DNA of 64,000 bases from JAKLIX01 sp964605655 (GTDB lineage: Bacteria > Bacteroidota > Bacteroidia > Bacteroidales > CAIXZF01), in the NCBI GenBank assembly GCA_964605655.1, contig CAZSDK010000010.1, positions 62,001 to 126,000 on the forward strand. Reading direction: 5' to 3'. Below, one piece after another: positions 36,487 to 45,283 of the stretch (position 1 is the first letter of the stretch; each line of letters starts with the position of its first letter). The notes beneath the pieces were generated by a model. The model was given only the letters and a program-made list of their open reading frames with translations. It did no database searches and was not told the DNA's origin. Both the position numbers and the translations under genes were made by a program.

Positions 36487-37209
36487 ATGCTTTTTTCCTC
36501 TCTTATGGGAAAACTCTATGAAACCCTCATGCAAGATGTCAGGTTCGAGGAGGGCCTAAAAGCTTGTATTCAGTGTGGAACTTGTACAGCTATATGTCCG
36601 GCAGCCGAGTTTTATCCTTATGATCCCCGGCAGATCGTGGATCTTCTTCAGTCGAAAGATGAAGCCCAGATAGAGTCACTGCTCAAATCTGACAACATTT
36701 GGTACTGTGGCGAGTGCATGTCCTGTGTCACCCGGTGCCCCAGAGGGAATGCCCCCGGGCTTGTGATCATCGCCTTGCGGTCATTATCGCAGGAGCTGGG
36801 ATTTTTTACGGAATCGGAGAAGGGCCGGCAGCAACTTGCTCTCAAGAGGACCATCGGACAATGGATGCTTGACCATGGTTATTGCCTTTATATCCCGCAT
36901 ATTAAGCCAGAGAGCCATCCGGAACAGGGACCTATCTGGGAATGGGAACATCAGTATCTTGAAAGAATCATGGAACGTCTGGGTACCAATTATAATAAGG
37001 ATGGGCCTGGTGTTCTGAGAAATATACCCAAAGAAGCACTGGATGAGGTAAAAAGGATTTTTGAAGTTACCGGGGGAATGGACCGCTTCAGGAAAATTGA
37101 AGAATATTCCAGTCTCAAAGCTGAAGAGATGGGCCTTGACATCGGTCAGGAGCGTGATACCAACAGCGAGTATTTTAACCGAATTTTCAAGGGCAGGGAT
37201 GAAGATTGA
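36487..37209 (+). CDS. HdrC-like iron-sulfur protein
   Basis: A 240-residue protein with two [4Fe-4S] ferredoxin motifs, CIQCGTCTAICP near residue 27 and CGECMSCVTRCP near residue 75, followed by a helical C-terminal domain. This is the arrangement of heterodisulfide reductase subunit C, which relays electrons between HdrA and HdrB. The C-terminal extension (~140 residues) is longer than in methanogen HdrC. ATG 36505 (MGKLYETLMQ) is an equally good start that removes six residues. The gene overlaps the next by 11 bases, opening a five-gene operon of Hdr-type proteins. Confidence 0.82.
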   Translation: MLFSSLMGKLYETLMQDVRFEEGLKACIQCGTCTAICPAAEFYPYDPRQIVDLLQSKDEAQIESLLKSDNIWYCGECMSCVTRCPRGNAPGLVIIALRSLSQELGFFTESEKGRQQLALKRTIGQWMLDHGYCLYIPHIKPESHPEQGPIWEWEHQYLERIMERLGTNYNKDGPGVLRNIPKEALDEVKRIFEVTGGMDRFRKIEEYSSLKAEEMGLDIGQERDTNSEYFNRIFKGRDED

Positions 37210-38269
37210 AGGCAAAAGAAGAATATGGCAGGATTATCAGAAGGAAATCGCTGATGATCATTATTTCTATGTGAGAAGTTGTGTCAGGCAGAATTTCTTT
37301 CCCGCGGCCGAGGGGGTGTTTTTAAAGATCCTTGAAACGGTGCTGGGTAAGGATATATATGAAAATCCGGGTCATACTTCCTGTTCCGGGATAGGATATC
37401 ATTGTGACATCGTACCTTTAGATACTGCCATGACGGTTATCGCTCGTCAGTTTTCCCTGATGGCAGAGGCTGGTTATCAGAATTTTGTCACTTCCTGCAT
37501 CACCTCCTTTGGATTATACTCCGAGATTTTGGAGTCCTGGCGTCATTTCCCTGATAAGGAAAAACAGATCGCAGGTTTTCTGAAGCAAGCAACGGGCAGA
37601 GATTTTCACAAACCGGTCAATATTGCCCATGCCAGCGATATCATCTATAAGTTCCGTAAAGAAATCGCCTCCAGGGCACCCTATCGCCTGGTCAACAAGA
37701 AGACAGGAGAACCTTTGAAGGTGGTGGAACATATCGGTTGTCATTATTCGAAGATGTTTCCTGACAAAGGGGTGGGGGGAGCCGAGTACCCTTATGTACT
37801 GGTAGGAATGGTAGAAGAATGGGGAGGAGAAGTGGTTGATTATCCTGAAAGGAGACATTGCTGCGGTTTTGGGTTCCGGCAATATGCAGTCAGGGCGAAC
37901 CGGGGTTATTCACTTTCGTGTTCCCGGAAGAAGTTCGAATCCATGGAGCCATACCAGCCTGACCTCATCCTGACCAATTGTCCGGGCTGCCCTATGTTTA
38001 TGGACCGCTGGCAATACGTGATCAGTGAAATGGAAGGAAAGACTTACGGTGCTGATAACCAGGGTATACCGGTTTTTACTTATGAAGAAATTGCAGGCCT
38101 CATCCTGGGTTATGATCCCTGGGATATTGGTCTTCAGGTGCATCAGGTAAGTGTGGAACCCTTGCTTGACAAGATGGGGGTTCCCTATGATCCTGATAAA
38201 AAATACCTCGATAAGCAGGGAAATCCCATGGGAAGACCCGATAATCCTGCTAACATATACTTCGTATGA
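37199..38269 (+). CDS. HdrB-like CCG-domain protein with one degenerate cluster site
   Basis: A 356-residue protein of the heterodisulfide reductase subunit B family, which uses CCG domains to bind noncubane [4Fe-4S] clusters. The second CCG site is complete: Cys181, Cys221-Cys222 and Cys261-x2-Cys264. The first site is altered: Cys28, Cys62-Ser63 instead of CC, and Cys100-x2-Ser103 instead of CxxC. Only one canonical cluster is therefore expected. ATG 37199 overlaps the end of the HdrC-like gene; the longer frame upstream is that gene in another frame. The stop overlaps the HdrA-like start by 4 bases. Substrate is unknown: methanogen CoM/CoB is not expected in Bacteroidota. Confidence 0.85.
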   Translation: MKIEGKRRIWQDYQKEIADDHYFYVRSCVRQNFFPAAEGVFLKILETVLGKDIYENPGHTSCSGIGYHCDIVPLDTAMTVIARQFSLMAEAGYQNFVTSCITSFGLYSEILESWRHFPDKEKQIAGFLKQATGRDFHKPVNIAHASDIIYKFRKEIASRAPYRLVNKKTGEPLKVVEHIGCHYSKMFPDKGVGGAEYPYVLVGMVEEWGGEVVDYPERRHCCGFGFRQYAVRANRGYSLSCSRKKFESMEPYQPDLILTNCPGCPMFMDRWQYVISEMEGKTYGADNQGIPVFTYEEIAGLILGYDPWDIGLQVHQVSVEPLLDKMGVPYDPDKKYLDKQGNPMGRPDNPANIYFV

Positions 38270-39297
38270 CTCGTTCTGACAAAACCGTTGCTGTTATCGG
38301 GGCCGGACCTGCCGGGATGGAGGCAGCGACACAACTCGCTGCCAAAGGAATAAACGTGATTCTTATTGAAGATTCGGATAAAACAGGGGGGCATTTGAAC
38401 CAGTGGGACAGGCTATTCCCGGCACGCCGGCCGGCGACCGAGGTGTGGCAACATCTCCGTGACCGTTTGCCTGAATCTGTGCAAGTGCTGGAAAACAATT
38501 CTGTTGACTCCTTCAGAACAGAAGGGGGACAATTCTTCCTCCAACTGAACAGTGACAAGCATATCCGGGTGGATGCGCTCATTCTTGCCACAGGGTTTGA
38601 AGTGTTCCATGCTTCAAGAAAAGAAGAATATGGCTATGGTATTTACGACAATGTGATCACCAGTGTGGATCTTGAGACCATCTTCAGGGAACACAAACCG
38701 CTTACCACGCATCAGGGCAAAAAGCCTTCCAGGATTGCTCTGATCCACTGCGTGGGTTCGAGAGACGAAAAGGCCGGACATGTTCACTGCTCGAGGGTTT
38801 GCTGCGTGACAGGTGTGAAACAGGCCATCGAGATCAAAGAGCTGTTACCTGAGGCACAGGTGTATTGTTTTTATATGGATCTCAGGATGTTCGGACTGGG
38901 ATACGAAGAACTGTACAAGGAAAGCCAGGAGAAATGGGGCGTCCAGTTCATCAGGGGAAGATTGTCTGAGTCATTCGAGAACCAGGATGGTAGTATTATG
39001 CTCAAAGTTGAGGACACCCTGACTGCGAGGCCTCTGAAAATGAATGTCGACCTTCTGGTGCTTCTGGTGGGTTTCCTTCCATCAGCAGGGACCACTAGGC
39101 TTGGAAAGATGTTTGACCTTGAATTCAACCCGAATGGTTTCCTGATGCCGGCAGATGAACTACTGGCCACCAATGATACTAGGATTCCGGGAGTCTTTCT
39201 GGCAGGTTCCTGCAAAGGGCCGAAGAACATAGAAGATACCCTGACCGATGCACGAAGTGCTGCCTGCAGGGTCGATCAATATCTCAAAGACATCTGA
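38266..39297 (+). CDS. HdrA-like flavoprotein core (QmoA/HdrA family)
   Basis: A 343-residue FAD protein. VAVIGAGPAGMEAATQLA is the dinucleotide-binding fold, LILATGFEVFHA the second nucleotide motif, and IHCVGSRDEKAGHVHCSRVCC the Cys-rich segment typical of HdrA, which ligates an Fe-S cluster. The C-terminal LAGSCKGPKNIEDTLTDA matches the FAD-closing motif. The N-terminal cluster domain and the C-terminal ferredoxin of full-length HdrA are absent, so this is a core form closer to QmoA. It could be the electron entry or branching point of the complex. The start overlaps the HdrB-like stop (ATGA). Confidence 0.85.
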   Translation: MTRSDKTVAVIGAGPAGMEAATQLAAKGINVILIEDSDKTGGHLNQWDRLFPARRPATEVWQHLRDRLPESVQVLENNSVDSFRTEGGQFFLQLNSDKHIRVDALILATGFEVFHASRKEEYGYGIYDNVITSVDLETIFREHKPLTTHQGKKPSRIALIHCVGSRDEKAGHVHCSRVCCVTGVKQAIEIKELLPEAQVYCFYMDLRMFGLGYEELYKESQEKWGVQFIRGRLSESFENQDGSIMLKVEDTLTARPLKMNVDLLVLLVGFLPSAGTTRLGKMFDLEFNPNGFLMPADELLATNDTRIPGVFLAGSCKGPKNIEDTLTDARSAACRVDQYLKDI

Positions 39298-39298
39298 A

Positions 39299-39637
39299 AT
39301 GGACCGGTGGGGATATAAGATCAGGGAAGACCGTCAGGCTGTATGGGAAGAAGGTGATTTTGCACCATGGCACCAGCTGGTCCTGAAGGAACCATCGGTC
39401 AGACTCTGTATTTCATGCGGTACCTGTGCCTCAGGATGTACCTCCGCCCTGTTCACCGATTTCAGTCTCAGGAGAATGATTCTACTTGTTCAGAGGGGCC
39501 GAAAGGAAGAAGTCGCCAAAGAGATCAACAAGTGTTTACTTTGTGGAAAATGTATCCTGAACTGCCCAAGGGGTGTAAATACCAGAAATGTGGTGATCCA
39601 GATCAGGCAAATGTTGGAAAGAGATGTATTATCTTGA
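39299..39637 (+). CDS. Small HdrC-like dicluster ferredoxin protein
   Basis: A 112-residue protein with two [4Fe-4S] motifs, CISCGTCASGC and CLLCGKCILNCPRG, and no hydrophobic segment. It looks like a second HdrC, probably serving as the electron wire between the flavoprotein and the membrane subunit downstream. ATG 39299 follows the HdrA-like stop by one base; a longer frame from 39248 lies inside that gene. It overlaps the start of the membrane gene by 14 bases. Confidence 0.82.
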   Translation: MDRWGYKIREDRQAVWEEGDFAPWHQLVLKEPSVRLCISCGTCASGCTSALFTDFSLRRMILLVQRGRKEEVAKEINKCLLCGKCILNCPRGVNTRNVVIQIRQMLERDVLS

Positions 39638-41441
39638 TTATGATCCGTTTGTCCTTCCTTTTACCCTGGGTGCGCTGACCCTTCTGATCATCCTTTTTTC
39701 TAAATTTTTCTACTGGTGGGATAAACTGGAACCTCAGGACCGCATCATCATCCGTACTGGTCTCAGATCAGGGAAACTGAGAAAGATCCTGACCGAGGTC
39801 TTTATGGAAAGCCTGATGCACCGGCGGATGTTCAGGCAGAACCCCTGGATGGGTTATATGCACATGACCTTCGCCTTTGGCTGGTTTGTCCTGATACTCA
39901 TCGGCAACATCGAATCCAGGATTTATAGTGGCGTAGAATTCAACATGCCCTATTACCCTATCTTTTTCAAGTTCTTCATGCATGACAAGTCCATTCTTCC
40001 CTTTTCCGATGGTTTTACTTTTTTAATGGACTTTTTTCTGCTGCTGGTTCTCAGCGGGTTGGTACTGGCCTTTTACAAACGTTGGAATGCCAGGATCTTC
40101 GGGATGAAAAAACCCACGCATCCGGAACCTCTCGACAGGCTGGCCATGACGGCGCTGTGGTGTATCTTCCCCTTGAGGCTGCTGGCTGAGAGTTTTACAT
40201 CAGCAGTAACAGATACCGGAGGCTTCCTTACCGGTTCCCTGGGAAGTTTCTTCGAGCGTTTTCTGCCGGTGGAATGGATGGCCTATCCGGCCTGGTGGAG
40301 CTACTCCATTGCCTTATCCGTTTTTTTTATAGCACTGCCTTATTCGAGGTACATGCATATCCCGGCAGAAGTCCTTCTGATCTATCTCAGGCACCTGGGC
40401 TTCAGTCCTTCCAAGAAGTTTGATTTCTTCTCAGTGGTGGAGGTGCAGTCTTGTCCTTCCTGCGGGGTGTGTATCTCTGAATGTCAACTGAATACGGATC
40501 TGGGACACGATCAGATCGTTCCGGCTTATTTTTTCAAGAAAGTGAAGAAAGACAAGCCTTCGGTGCAGGCTCTTGAAGAATGTCTGTTATGCGGCAGATG
40601 CCAGGAAGTTTGTCCGGTTGGCATTCATGTGAATGATGTGCGGATGCAGAAAAGACAAATGCATTATTCTCTTGCCACCCCCGACATCTCAGGATTCCGG
40701 ATGCCCATACCTCAAAAAGCAGAGGTGGTCTATTTTGCAGGTTGTATGACCCATCTGACGCCGTCCATTAAAAGATCTATGGAAGTGATATTCAGGGAGG
40801 CAGGAACAGATTATGTTTTCATTGACAAAGAAGGGGGACTTTGCTGTGGACGGCCACTTCAAATGGCCGGACAGTGGGAATCAGCAAGACAACTGGTGGA
40901 AACCAACAAAAGGCTGATTAAGAGCACTGAGGCATCCACACTCGTCACCTCCTGTCCGATCTGTCTCAAGGTTTTCAGGGATGAGTACCAGCTTCGGCTG
41001 AGGGTGCTGCATCATAGTCAGTACATTAAAGAGCTTTTGGATCAGGGGATGATTCGCACGGATGTGATTCCGGGGACTGCTTCCTATCATGATCCCTGTG
41101 AGCTGGGAAGGGGCTGTGGGATTTATGACGAACCCAGGACAGTGATAGAGTCGGTGGTCCGCCTCCGGCCCCAGGAATATGAACGACAGAAAAGCCTCTG
41201 TTGCGGCGGGAGTCTTGGCAGTCTCTCCTTATCCTATCCCCAGAAGAAAGACCTGAGGGATGCCACGCTGAAACAGCTGTTGGTTTCACAACCTGATTTT
41301 TTGGTTACGTCTTGTCCGTTATGTAAAAAAACATTCCAGTCAGGAACGCAGACACCGGTGGTTGATCTGGCAGAGTTAGTGGCTAAAAACCTGGTTGGGG
41401 TCAGCACTGAAAAGCGTCTTCATACATTATCAGAAGTTTGA
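39624..41441 (+). CDS. HdrDE-like membrane fusion: cytochrome b-type domain plus CCG iron-sulfur domain
   Basis: A 605-residue fusion. The first ~260 residues contain five hydrophobic helices of the NarI/HdrE/DsrM type, with candidate haem histidines in GYMHMTF and SRYMHIP. Two [4Fe-4S] motifs follow (CPSCGVCISEC and CLLCGRCQEVCP). Then come two complete CCG sites: one with a Cys in FAGCM, LCCG and SCPIC, the other with DPC, LCCGG and SCPLC. HdrD of methanosarcinas has the same soluble layout and pairs with a separate membrane HdrE. Here the two are one chain, so it should exchange electrons between menaquinone and a disulfide-like substrate or the HdrABC partners. Topology and direction are inferred. 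Confidence 0.83.
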   Translation: MYYLDYDPFVLPFTLGALTLLIILFSKFFYWWDKLEPQDRIIIRTGLRSGKLRKILTEVFMESLMHRRMFRQNPWMGYMHMTFAFGWFVLILIGNIESRIYSGVEFNMPYYPIFFKFFMHDKSILPFSDGFTFLMDFFLLLVLSGLVLAFYKRWNARIFGMKKPTHPEPLDRLAMTALWCIFPLRLLAESFTSAVTDTGGFLTGSLGSFFERFLPVEWMAYPAWWSYSIALSVFFIALPYSRYMHIPAEVLLIYLRHLGFSPSKKFDFFSVVEVQSCPSCGVCISECQLNTDLGHDQIVPAYFFKKVKKDKPSVQALEECLLCGRCQEVCPVGIHVNDVRMQKRQMHYSLATPDISGFRMPIPQKAEVVYFAGCMTHLTPSIKRSMEVIFREAGTDYVFIDKEGGLCCGRPLQMAGQWESARQLVETNKRLIKSTEASTLVTSCPICLKVFRDEYQLRLRVLHHSQYIKELLDQGMIRTDVIPGTASYHDPCELGRGCGIYDEPRTVIESVVRLRPQEYERQKSLCCGGSLGSLSLSYPQKKDLRDATLKQLLVSQPDFLVTSCPLCKKTFQSGTQTPVVDLAELVAKNLVGVSTEKRLHTLSEV

Positions 41442-41443
41442 TA

Positions 41444-42865
41444 ATGAGCAGCTTTCATAACCTTCTTAAGCACCGAGCCGGGATTTGGTTTATTCTCATC
41501 CTGTCAATAACCCTTTGCCTGGAGTTCCTGCATCTATGGAATTGGATAGCGCTTCCATCATGGTTGCTGTCATGTATGCGCTGGATGGTCATCGCTGGAA
41601 TCATCGCCTGGGGTGTTAAACGTAAGAATCTGACTACCTGGATATTAATTAGCATGGTGGTAGGTGCTGAAGTGGGGCATGATTTTCCCTCCTTTGCCGT
41701 GAATTTGCAGATCTGCAGCAGGATCTTCCTCAGGATGATCAAAACCATCATCGCTCCGTTGCTTTTTGCAACGCTGGTTGTGGGAATAGCCGGACATTCC
41801 AACCTGAAACAGGTGGGTCGTATGGGCTGGAAGTCGATCCTTTATTTTGAGGTGGTGTCTACTATCGCCTTGTTCATTGGATTGATCGCCATCAATATCA
41901 GCAAGGCGGGAGTAGGGGTCCATCTGCCCGATATTGCCGCAACTGGAATTGCCCCTGCCGAGAAGCAAACCTGGCAGGATATCCTTCTTGGTGTTTTTCC
42001 CGATAACCTGGCGAAGGCAGTCTACGAAGGACATGTCCTTCAAATCGTGATTTTCAGTATCATCTTCGGGATAGCGGTGGCTTTACTCAATGAAAAGCAT
42101 AAGAATCCCATGCTCAGGTTCACCGAGAGCCTTTCTGAGACCATGTTCAAGTTCACCAACCTGGTCATGTATTTTGCCCCGGTTGCCGTAGGAGCGGCCA
42201 TCGCCTATACGGTCGGTCACATGGGACTGGGAATCCTGGTCAACCTGGGTACCCTGCTGGTCACTTTGTACATCGCCCTCCTGGTCTTCATGATAGTAGT
42301 CTTGCTGCCTGTCATGCTGATTTTCAGAATTCCTGTCGTGCCGTTCATCAGAGCGGTGGCAGAGCCTGCGACCCTTGCGTTTGCAACGACTTCTTCAGAG
42401 TCGGCTTTGCCTATTGCCATGAGGATGATGGAAAGATTTGGTGTACCCCGCAAAATTGTGGCTTTCGTGTTACCGACAGGTTACAGTTTTAACCTCGACG
42501 GGACCACCCTGTACCTTTCTCTGGCTTCCATATTTGTTGCCCAGGTGGCAGGTATCCATCTGAGCATCGGGCAGCAGTTGGTGATGATGCTTACCTTGAT
42601 GCTTACCAGCAAAGGTGTTGCCGGTGTTCCCAGGGCCTCTCTGGTCATATTACTGGCCACGGCAGCTTCATTCGGACTTCCCATAGAGCCTATCTTCATC
42701 ATCCTGGGTATCGATGAGTTGATGGACATGGCAAGGACTTCCGTCAATGTCATTGGAAATTGTCTCGCCTCTGCCGTCATCGGCAGATGGGAAGGCGAGT
42801 TTGACGAAGGAAAGGCCAGGGCTTTTGTGTTGCCTGACTCGGATAAAGAAGTTCCTGTATCTTAG
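41444..42865 (+). CDS. DAACS family dicarboxylate/amino acid:cation symporter
   Basis: A 473-residue transporter of the GltP/SdcS type. The C-terminal half carries the substrate site pattern: TSSESALPIAMRMMERFG (HP1), PTGYSFNLDGTTLYLSLASIF (TM7 NMDGT-like), and TSKGVAGVPRASLVIL (HP2). An extra pair of helices precedes the usual first helix. It imports glutamate, aspartate or C4-dicarboxylates with Na+ or H+. ATG 41444 follows the HdrDE-like stop by two bases, so it is cotranscribed with the Hdr operon. Its stop overlaps that of the convergent secreted-protein gene by 4 bases. Confidence 0.92.
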   Translation: MSSFHNLLKHRAGIWFILILSITLCLEFLHLWNWIALPSWLLSCMRWMVIAGIIAWGVKRKNLTTWILISMVVGAEVGHDFPSFAVNLQICSRIFLRMIKTIIAPLLFATLVVGIAGHSNLKQVGRMGWKSILYFEVVSTIALFIGLIAINISKAGVGVHLPDIAATGIAPAEKQTWQDILLGVFPDNLAKAVYEGHVLQIVIFSIIFGIAVALLNEKHKNPMLRFTESLSETMFKFTNLVMYFAPVAVGAAIAYTVGHMGLGILVNLGTLLVTLYIALLVFMIVVLLPVMLIFRIPVVPFIRAVAEPATLAFATTSSESALPIAMRMMERFGVPRKIVAFVLPTGYSFNLDGTTLYLSLASIFVAQVAGIHLSIGQQLVMMLTLMLTSKGVAGVPRASLVILLATAASFGLPIEPIFIILGIDELMDMARTSVNVIGNCLASAVIGRWEGEFDEGKARAFVLPDSDKEVPVS

Positions 42866-44514
42866 AACAATGGGATAAAACTTCCGTTGACATCACCAAA
42901 ACACAGCCCTTTTACCGTGACAGGAGCTGATGATGACTCTCCCACTTCTATGGTTTGAGAAGGGATACACCAGTCACCGGCCGGGAAAGTCAGGATCATC
43001 TCAACAAATCTCTTTTGAATAGACAGGGCGTCTGTAGAGTTGATAAAACCCGACCCGTTCACATCTCCGGCCAGGGTTCCGAGAGTGCTTAACGGACTCA
43101 TTCCGGTGAAATGCTTGAGCACCTGGAGCGCATCAACAGCATTAAATCCTCCGGTGGGTTTTGTGGAGTGAAACTGCAGGGTGTAGGTCCCCTGAGTGAT
43201 TCCTGTCAAGACGAACTGGCCAGAGGCATCTGTAACTGTCTGAATGACAGGAACCCCATTTTGCACCAGAACAACCTCTGTTTGTGGTAGAGGGGTCTGA
43301 TAAAGATTATCGTACACTACAGAGCCACTGACTGAGTATCCTGTGGCAGTGACGACGATGTTTCCATCCTGGAATACTGATGGCAAAGAGCTTCCATTCA
43401 TATCGGTGTATAGACAGGACCCTGCAGGATTGGTCAACCAACTCAGGGAACAAATTCCTTCAAAAGCTAAGAAATCGATAGTGACCAGTGATTCATTGTC
43501 GAGAAGCGAAACGGGCTGAAGACTAAAATAACCCATGTTGAGATGTCCGTTTTGACAATTATAAAGGAAGTTACTTGTATCAAATATTGGATGGGGCGAA
43601 AGATCAATAAAAGTGAGGACTGATGAATCGTAACTCACAGATAATGAAAGACTACCGATGTTTTTCATTTGTTTCACGGTGATGGGGATCTGAATGCTGC
43701 CAGGAGTTCCCATATAGGAACCTGCCGTGGTGATGATGGTATCGGCAGAATGAAGGAAACTCCAGACAGGGCATCCGAAGGCATCACCAATCATGTTATA
43801 AGGAACGACTTTCCAGTAATAGGTAGTGCCAAGGGTAAGCTGGGGTAGTAACCATGTGGAGTCTAATGTGTTTTGCACCAGGGTCTGTGGTGGATTGGAG
43901 GTGCCAAAGTAGAGCTGATAGGAAGTAATCGTTCCGCCTCCCTTATGCCAGGATAGCTGAAGGGTACTGGTCGGGCTGCCATCAGCCGGATAAATGTCCT
44001 GGGCACAGGATGGAAGAAGACTATTATCAACAAGTGTAATGGTTCCTCCGGTGTAAGTGGCTGGCAGGATATTTCCCTGGGCATCGTTCAACATGCAATC
44101 ACCATAGACCTGGGTATTCCAGGTAAGGTTACTGATACCCGGGGCACCGTCGAACGTAAGGGATAACAGGTTGGTGCTGTCGGGCAGGTTCAGCGGGGAA
44201 TAAGGGAAATATCCGGCTATACGTATCTGTCCGTCAACAGCATTGGAAAACAGGAGATAGTTATTAAGGGCAGAATGATAAGTAAGAGTCAGGAAAGTTA
44301 TATGGTTGGTATCATAATTCAGGGTCAGTGAAAAGGCATAGATATTCTGCATCTGGATGGCTTTAATGGGAATGGTGAAATTCCCGGGCAGCCCGGTATA
44401 AGAAGGAGTGACGAGTTCGATCGTCTGGGATCGCAGAAGGAAGGGAAAAAGAAGGGACAATACGCAGGCTGCTAAACGTATATTCTTTATAATATGACTG
44501 TTATGTGAATTCAT
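42862..44514 (-). CDS. Secreted protein with two cohesin-like domains, carboxypeptidase-regulatory-like domain and dockerin-like repeats
   Basis: A 550-residue exported protein. A signal peptide (~1-30) is followed by a cohesin-like beta domain (~33-165), a fibronectin III-like segment with LGTTYYWKVVPYN (~170-260), a second cohesin-like domain (~262-390), a CarboxypepD_reg-like domain (~395-460), and a C-terminal region with two dockerin-like helices (FNAVDALQVLKHF and the calcium-loop type DVNGSGFINSTDALSIQKRF). It ends in GLCFGDVNGSFIP. The same ending is on the neighbouring secreted protein. Cohesin-dockerin pairs build surface assemblies; here both partner types may occur in one chain. 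No type IX tail is recognised. Confidence 0.75.
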   Translation of the reverse strand: MNSHNSHIIKNIRLAACVLSLLFPFLLRSQTIELVTPSYTGLPGNFTIPIKAIQMQNIYAFSLTLNYDTNHITFLTLTYHSALNNYLLFSNAVDGQIRIAGYFPYSPLNLPDSTNLLSLTFDGAPGISNLTWNTQVYGDCMLNDAQGNILPATYTGGTITLVDNSLLPSCAQDIYPADGSPTSTLQLSWHKGGGTITSYQLYFGTSNPPQTLVQNTLDSTWLLPQLTLGTTYYWKVVPYNMIGDAFGCPVWSFLHSADTIITTAGSYMGTPGSIQIPITVKQMKNIGSLSLSVSYDSSVLTFIDLSPHPIFDTSNFLYNCQNGHLNMGYFSLQPVSLLDNESLVTIDFLAFEGICSLSWLTNPAGSCLYTDMNGSSLPSVFQDGNIVVTATGYSVSGSVVYDNLYQTPLPQTEVVLVQNGVPVIQTVTDASGQFVLTGITQGTYTLQFHSTKPTGGFNAVDALQVLKHFTGMSPLSTLGTLAGDVNGSGFINSTDALSIQKRFVEMILTFPAGDWCIPSQTIEVGESSSAPVTVKGLCFGDVNGSFIPLF

Positions 44515-44566
44515 ATTGAGTATTTTTGAGATAGATAATATAAGCGGACTGTCGAGTTTCCTTCAA

Positions 44567-45121
44567 TTACGGGTTGGTGCTTCCTATCGGAGAAAAAGAA
44601 CCATTCACATCTCCGTAACAAAGTCCGTATATAGTCTGAATAACACTATTGCTGGTGATGATAACAACAGGCTCATCAAAAACCCAGTCTCCTGAAGGGA
44701 ATGAGGGAATGATCCCTGTAAATCGCATGGAACAGAACATTCCGTCCACGGCGTTACCCACTCCATCTGCGGTGACATCGCTGGCTTTCAGGTTTAATCC
44801 GGTAAGCAGGGGAGGCATTTTGCAAAAATTTCTCAGGATATATAGTGCGTCGTTAGTACCGAATCCTCCCGCTATTTTTGGGCAGGAACAACGCATCTGG
44901 TAGGTTCCCGGGATGAGGTTGGTAAAAGCATAATCACCTCCGGTAGTGGTGGTAAAGGTTTGGATCAGGGTGTCGTTCCTGAAGAGAGAGACTGTGGTGC
45001 TGTCCAAAGTCCTGGGCTGGGGAGTCTTCTTATAAAGCACCTTTCCGCTGATGGAGTAACTCTGGCTTTCTGCCTGATAACCAATGAGCAGGGCAATGAG
45101 CAGTAGTAGAACATTCTTCAT
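44567..45121 (-). CDS. Small secreted dockerin-like protein, paralogue of the upstream-ending neighbour
   Basis: A 184-residue exported protein with a signal peptide (~1-19), a CarboxypepD_reg-like beta domain (~22-90, SISGKVLYKK, GGDYAFTNLIPGTYQMRC) and a dockerin-like tail: FGTNDALYILRNF, then DVTADGVGNAVDGMFCSMRF. It ends in GLCYGDVNGSF.P plus a few residues. The tail aligns well with that of the cohesin-bearing protein 52 bases downstream, so the two are probably products of an old duplication and may act together at the surface. The second helix has replaced the usual TDAL by AVDG, so calcium binding there is uncertain. Confidence 0.7.
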   Translation of the reverse strand: MKNVLLLLIALLIGYQAESQSYSISGKVLYKKTPQPRTLDSTTVSLFRNDTLIQTFTTTTGGDYAFTNLIPGTYQMRCSCPKIAGGFGTNDALYILRNFCKMPPLLTGLNLKASDVTADGVGNAVDGMFCSMRFTGIIPSFPSGDWVFDEPVVIITSNSVIQTIYGLCYGDVNGSFSPIGSTNP

Positions 45122-45283
45122 GGGTCAGAAATAATTAAATATTATAAGACTGTAAATTTAATGAACAGTCTGATGCCTTGAGTAGAAATGAAGGATTATT
45201 TATTATTACACCGGGAGATCAATGTGCAGGACGATAAATATCTTTGATTTTGAGGTAATTATCATACCTTAATATTGGTTACA

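Noticed and set aside
36487..41441. Methanogen-type CoB-CoM heterodisulfide reductase
   Set aside because: The host is bacterial by every other gene, HdrB lacks one cluster site, and no coenzyme M or B genes are present; only the family resemblance is claimed.
42862..45121. True cellulosome scaffold
   Set aside because: No glycoside hydrolases or sugar-binding modules are in the window; only cohesin- and dockerin-like folds can be claimed.
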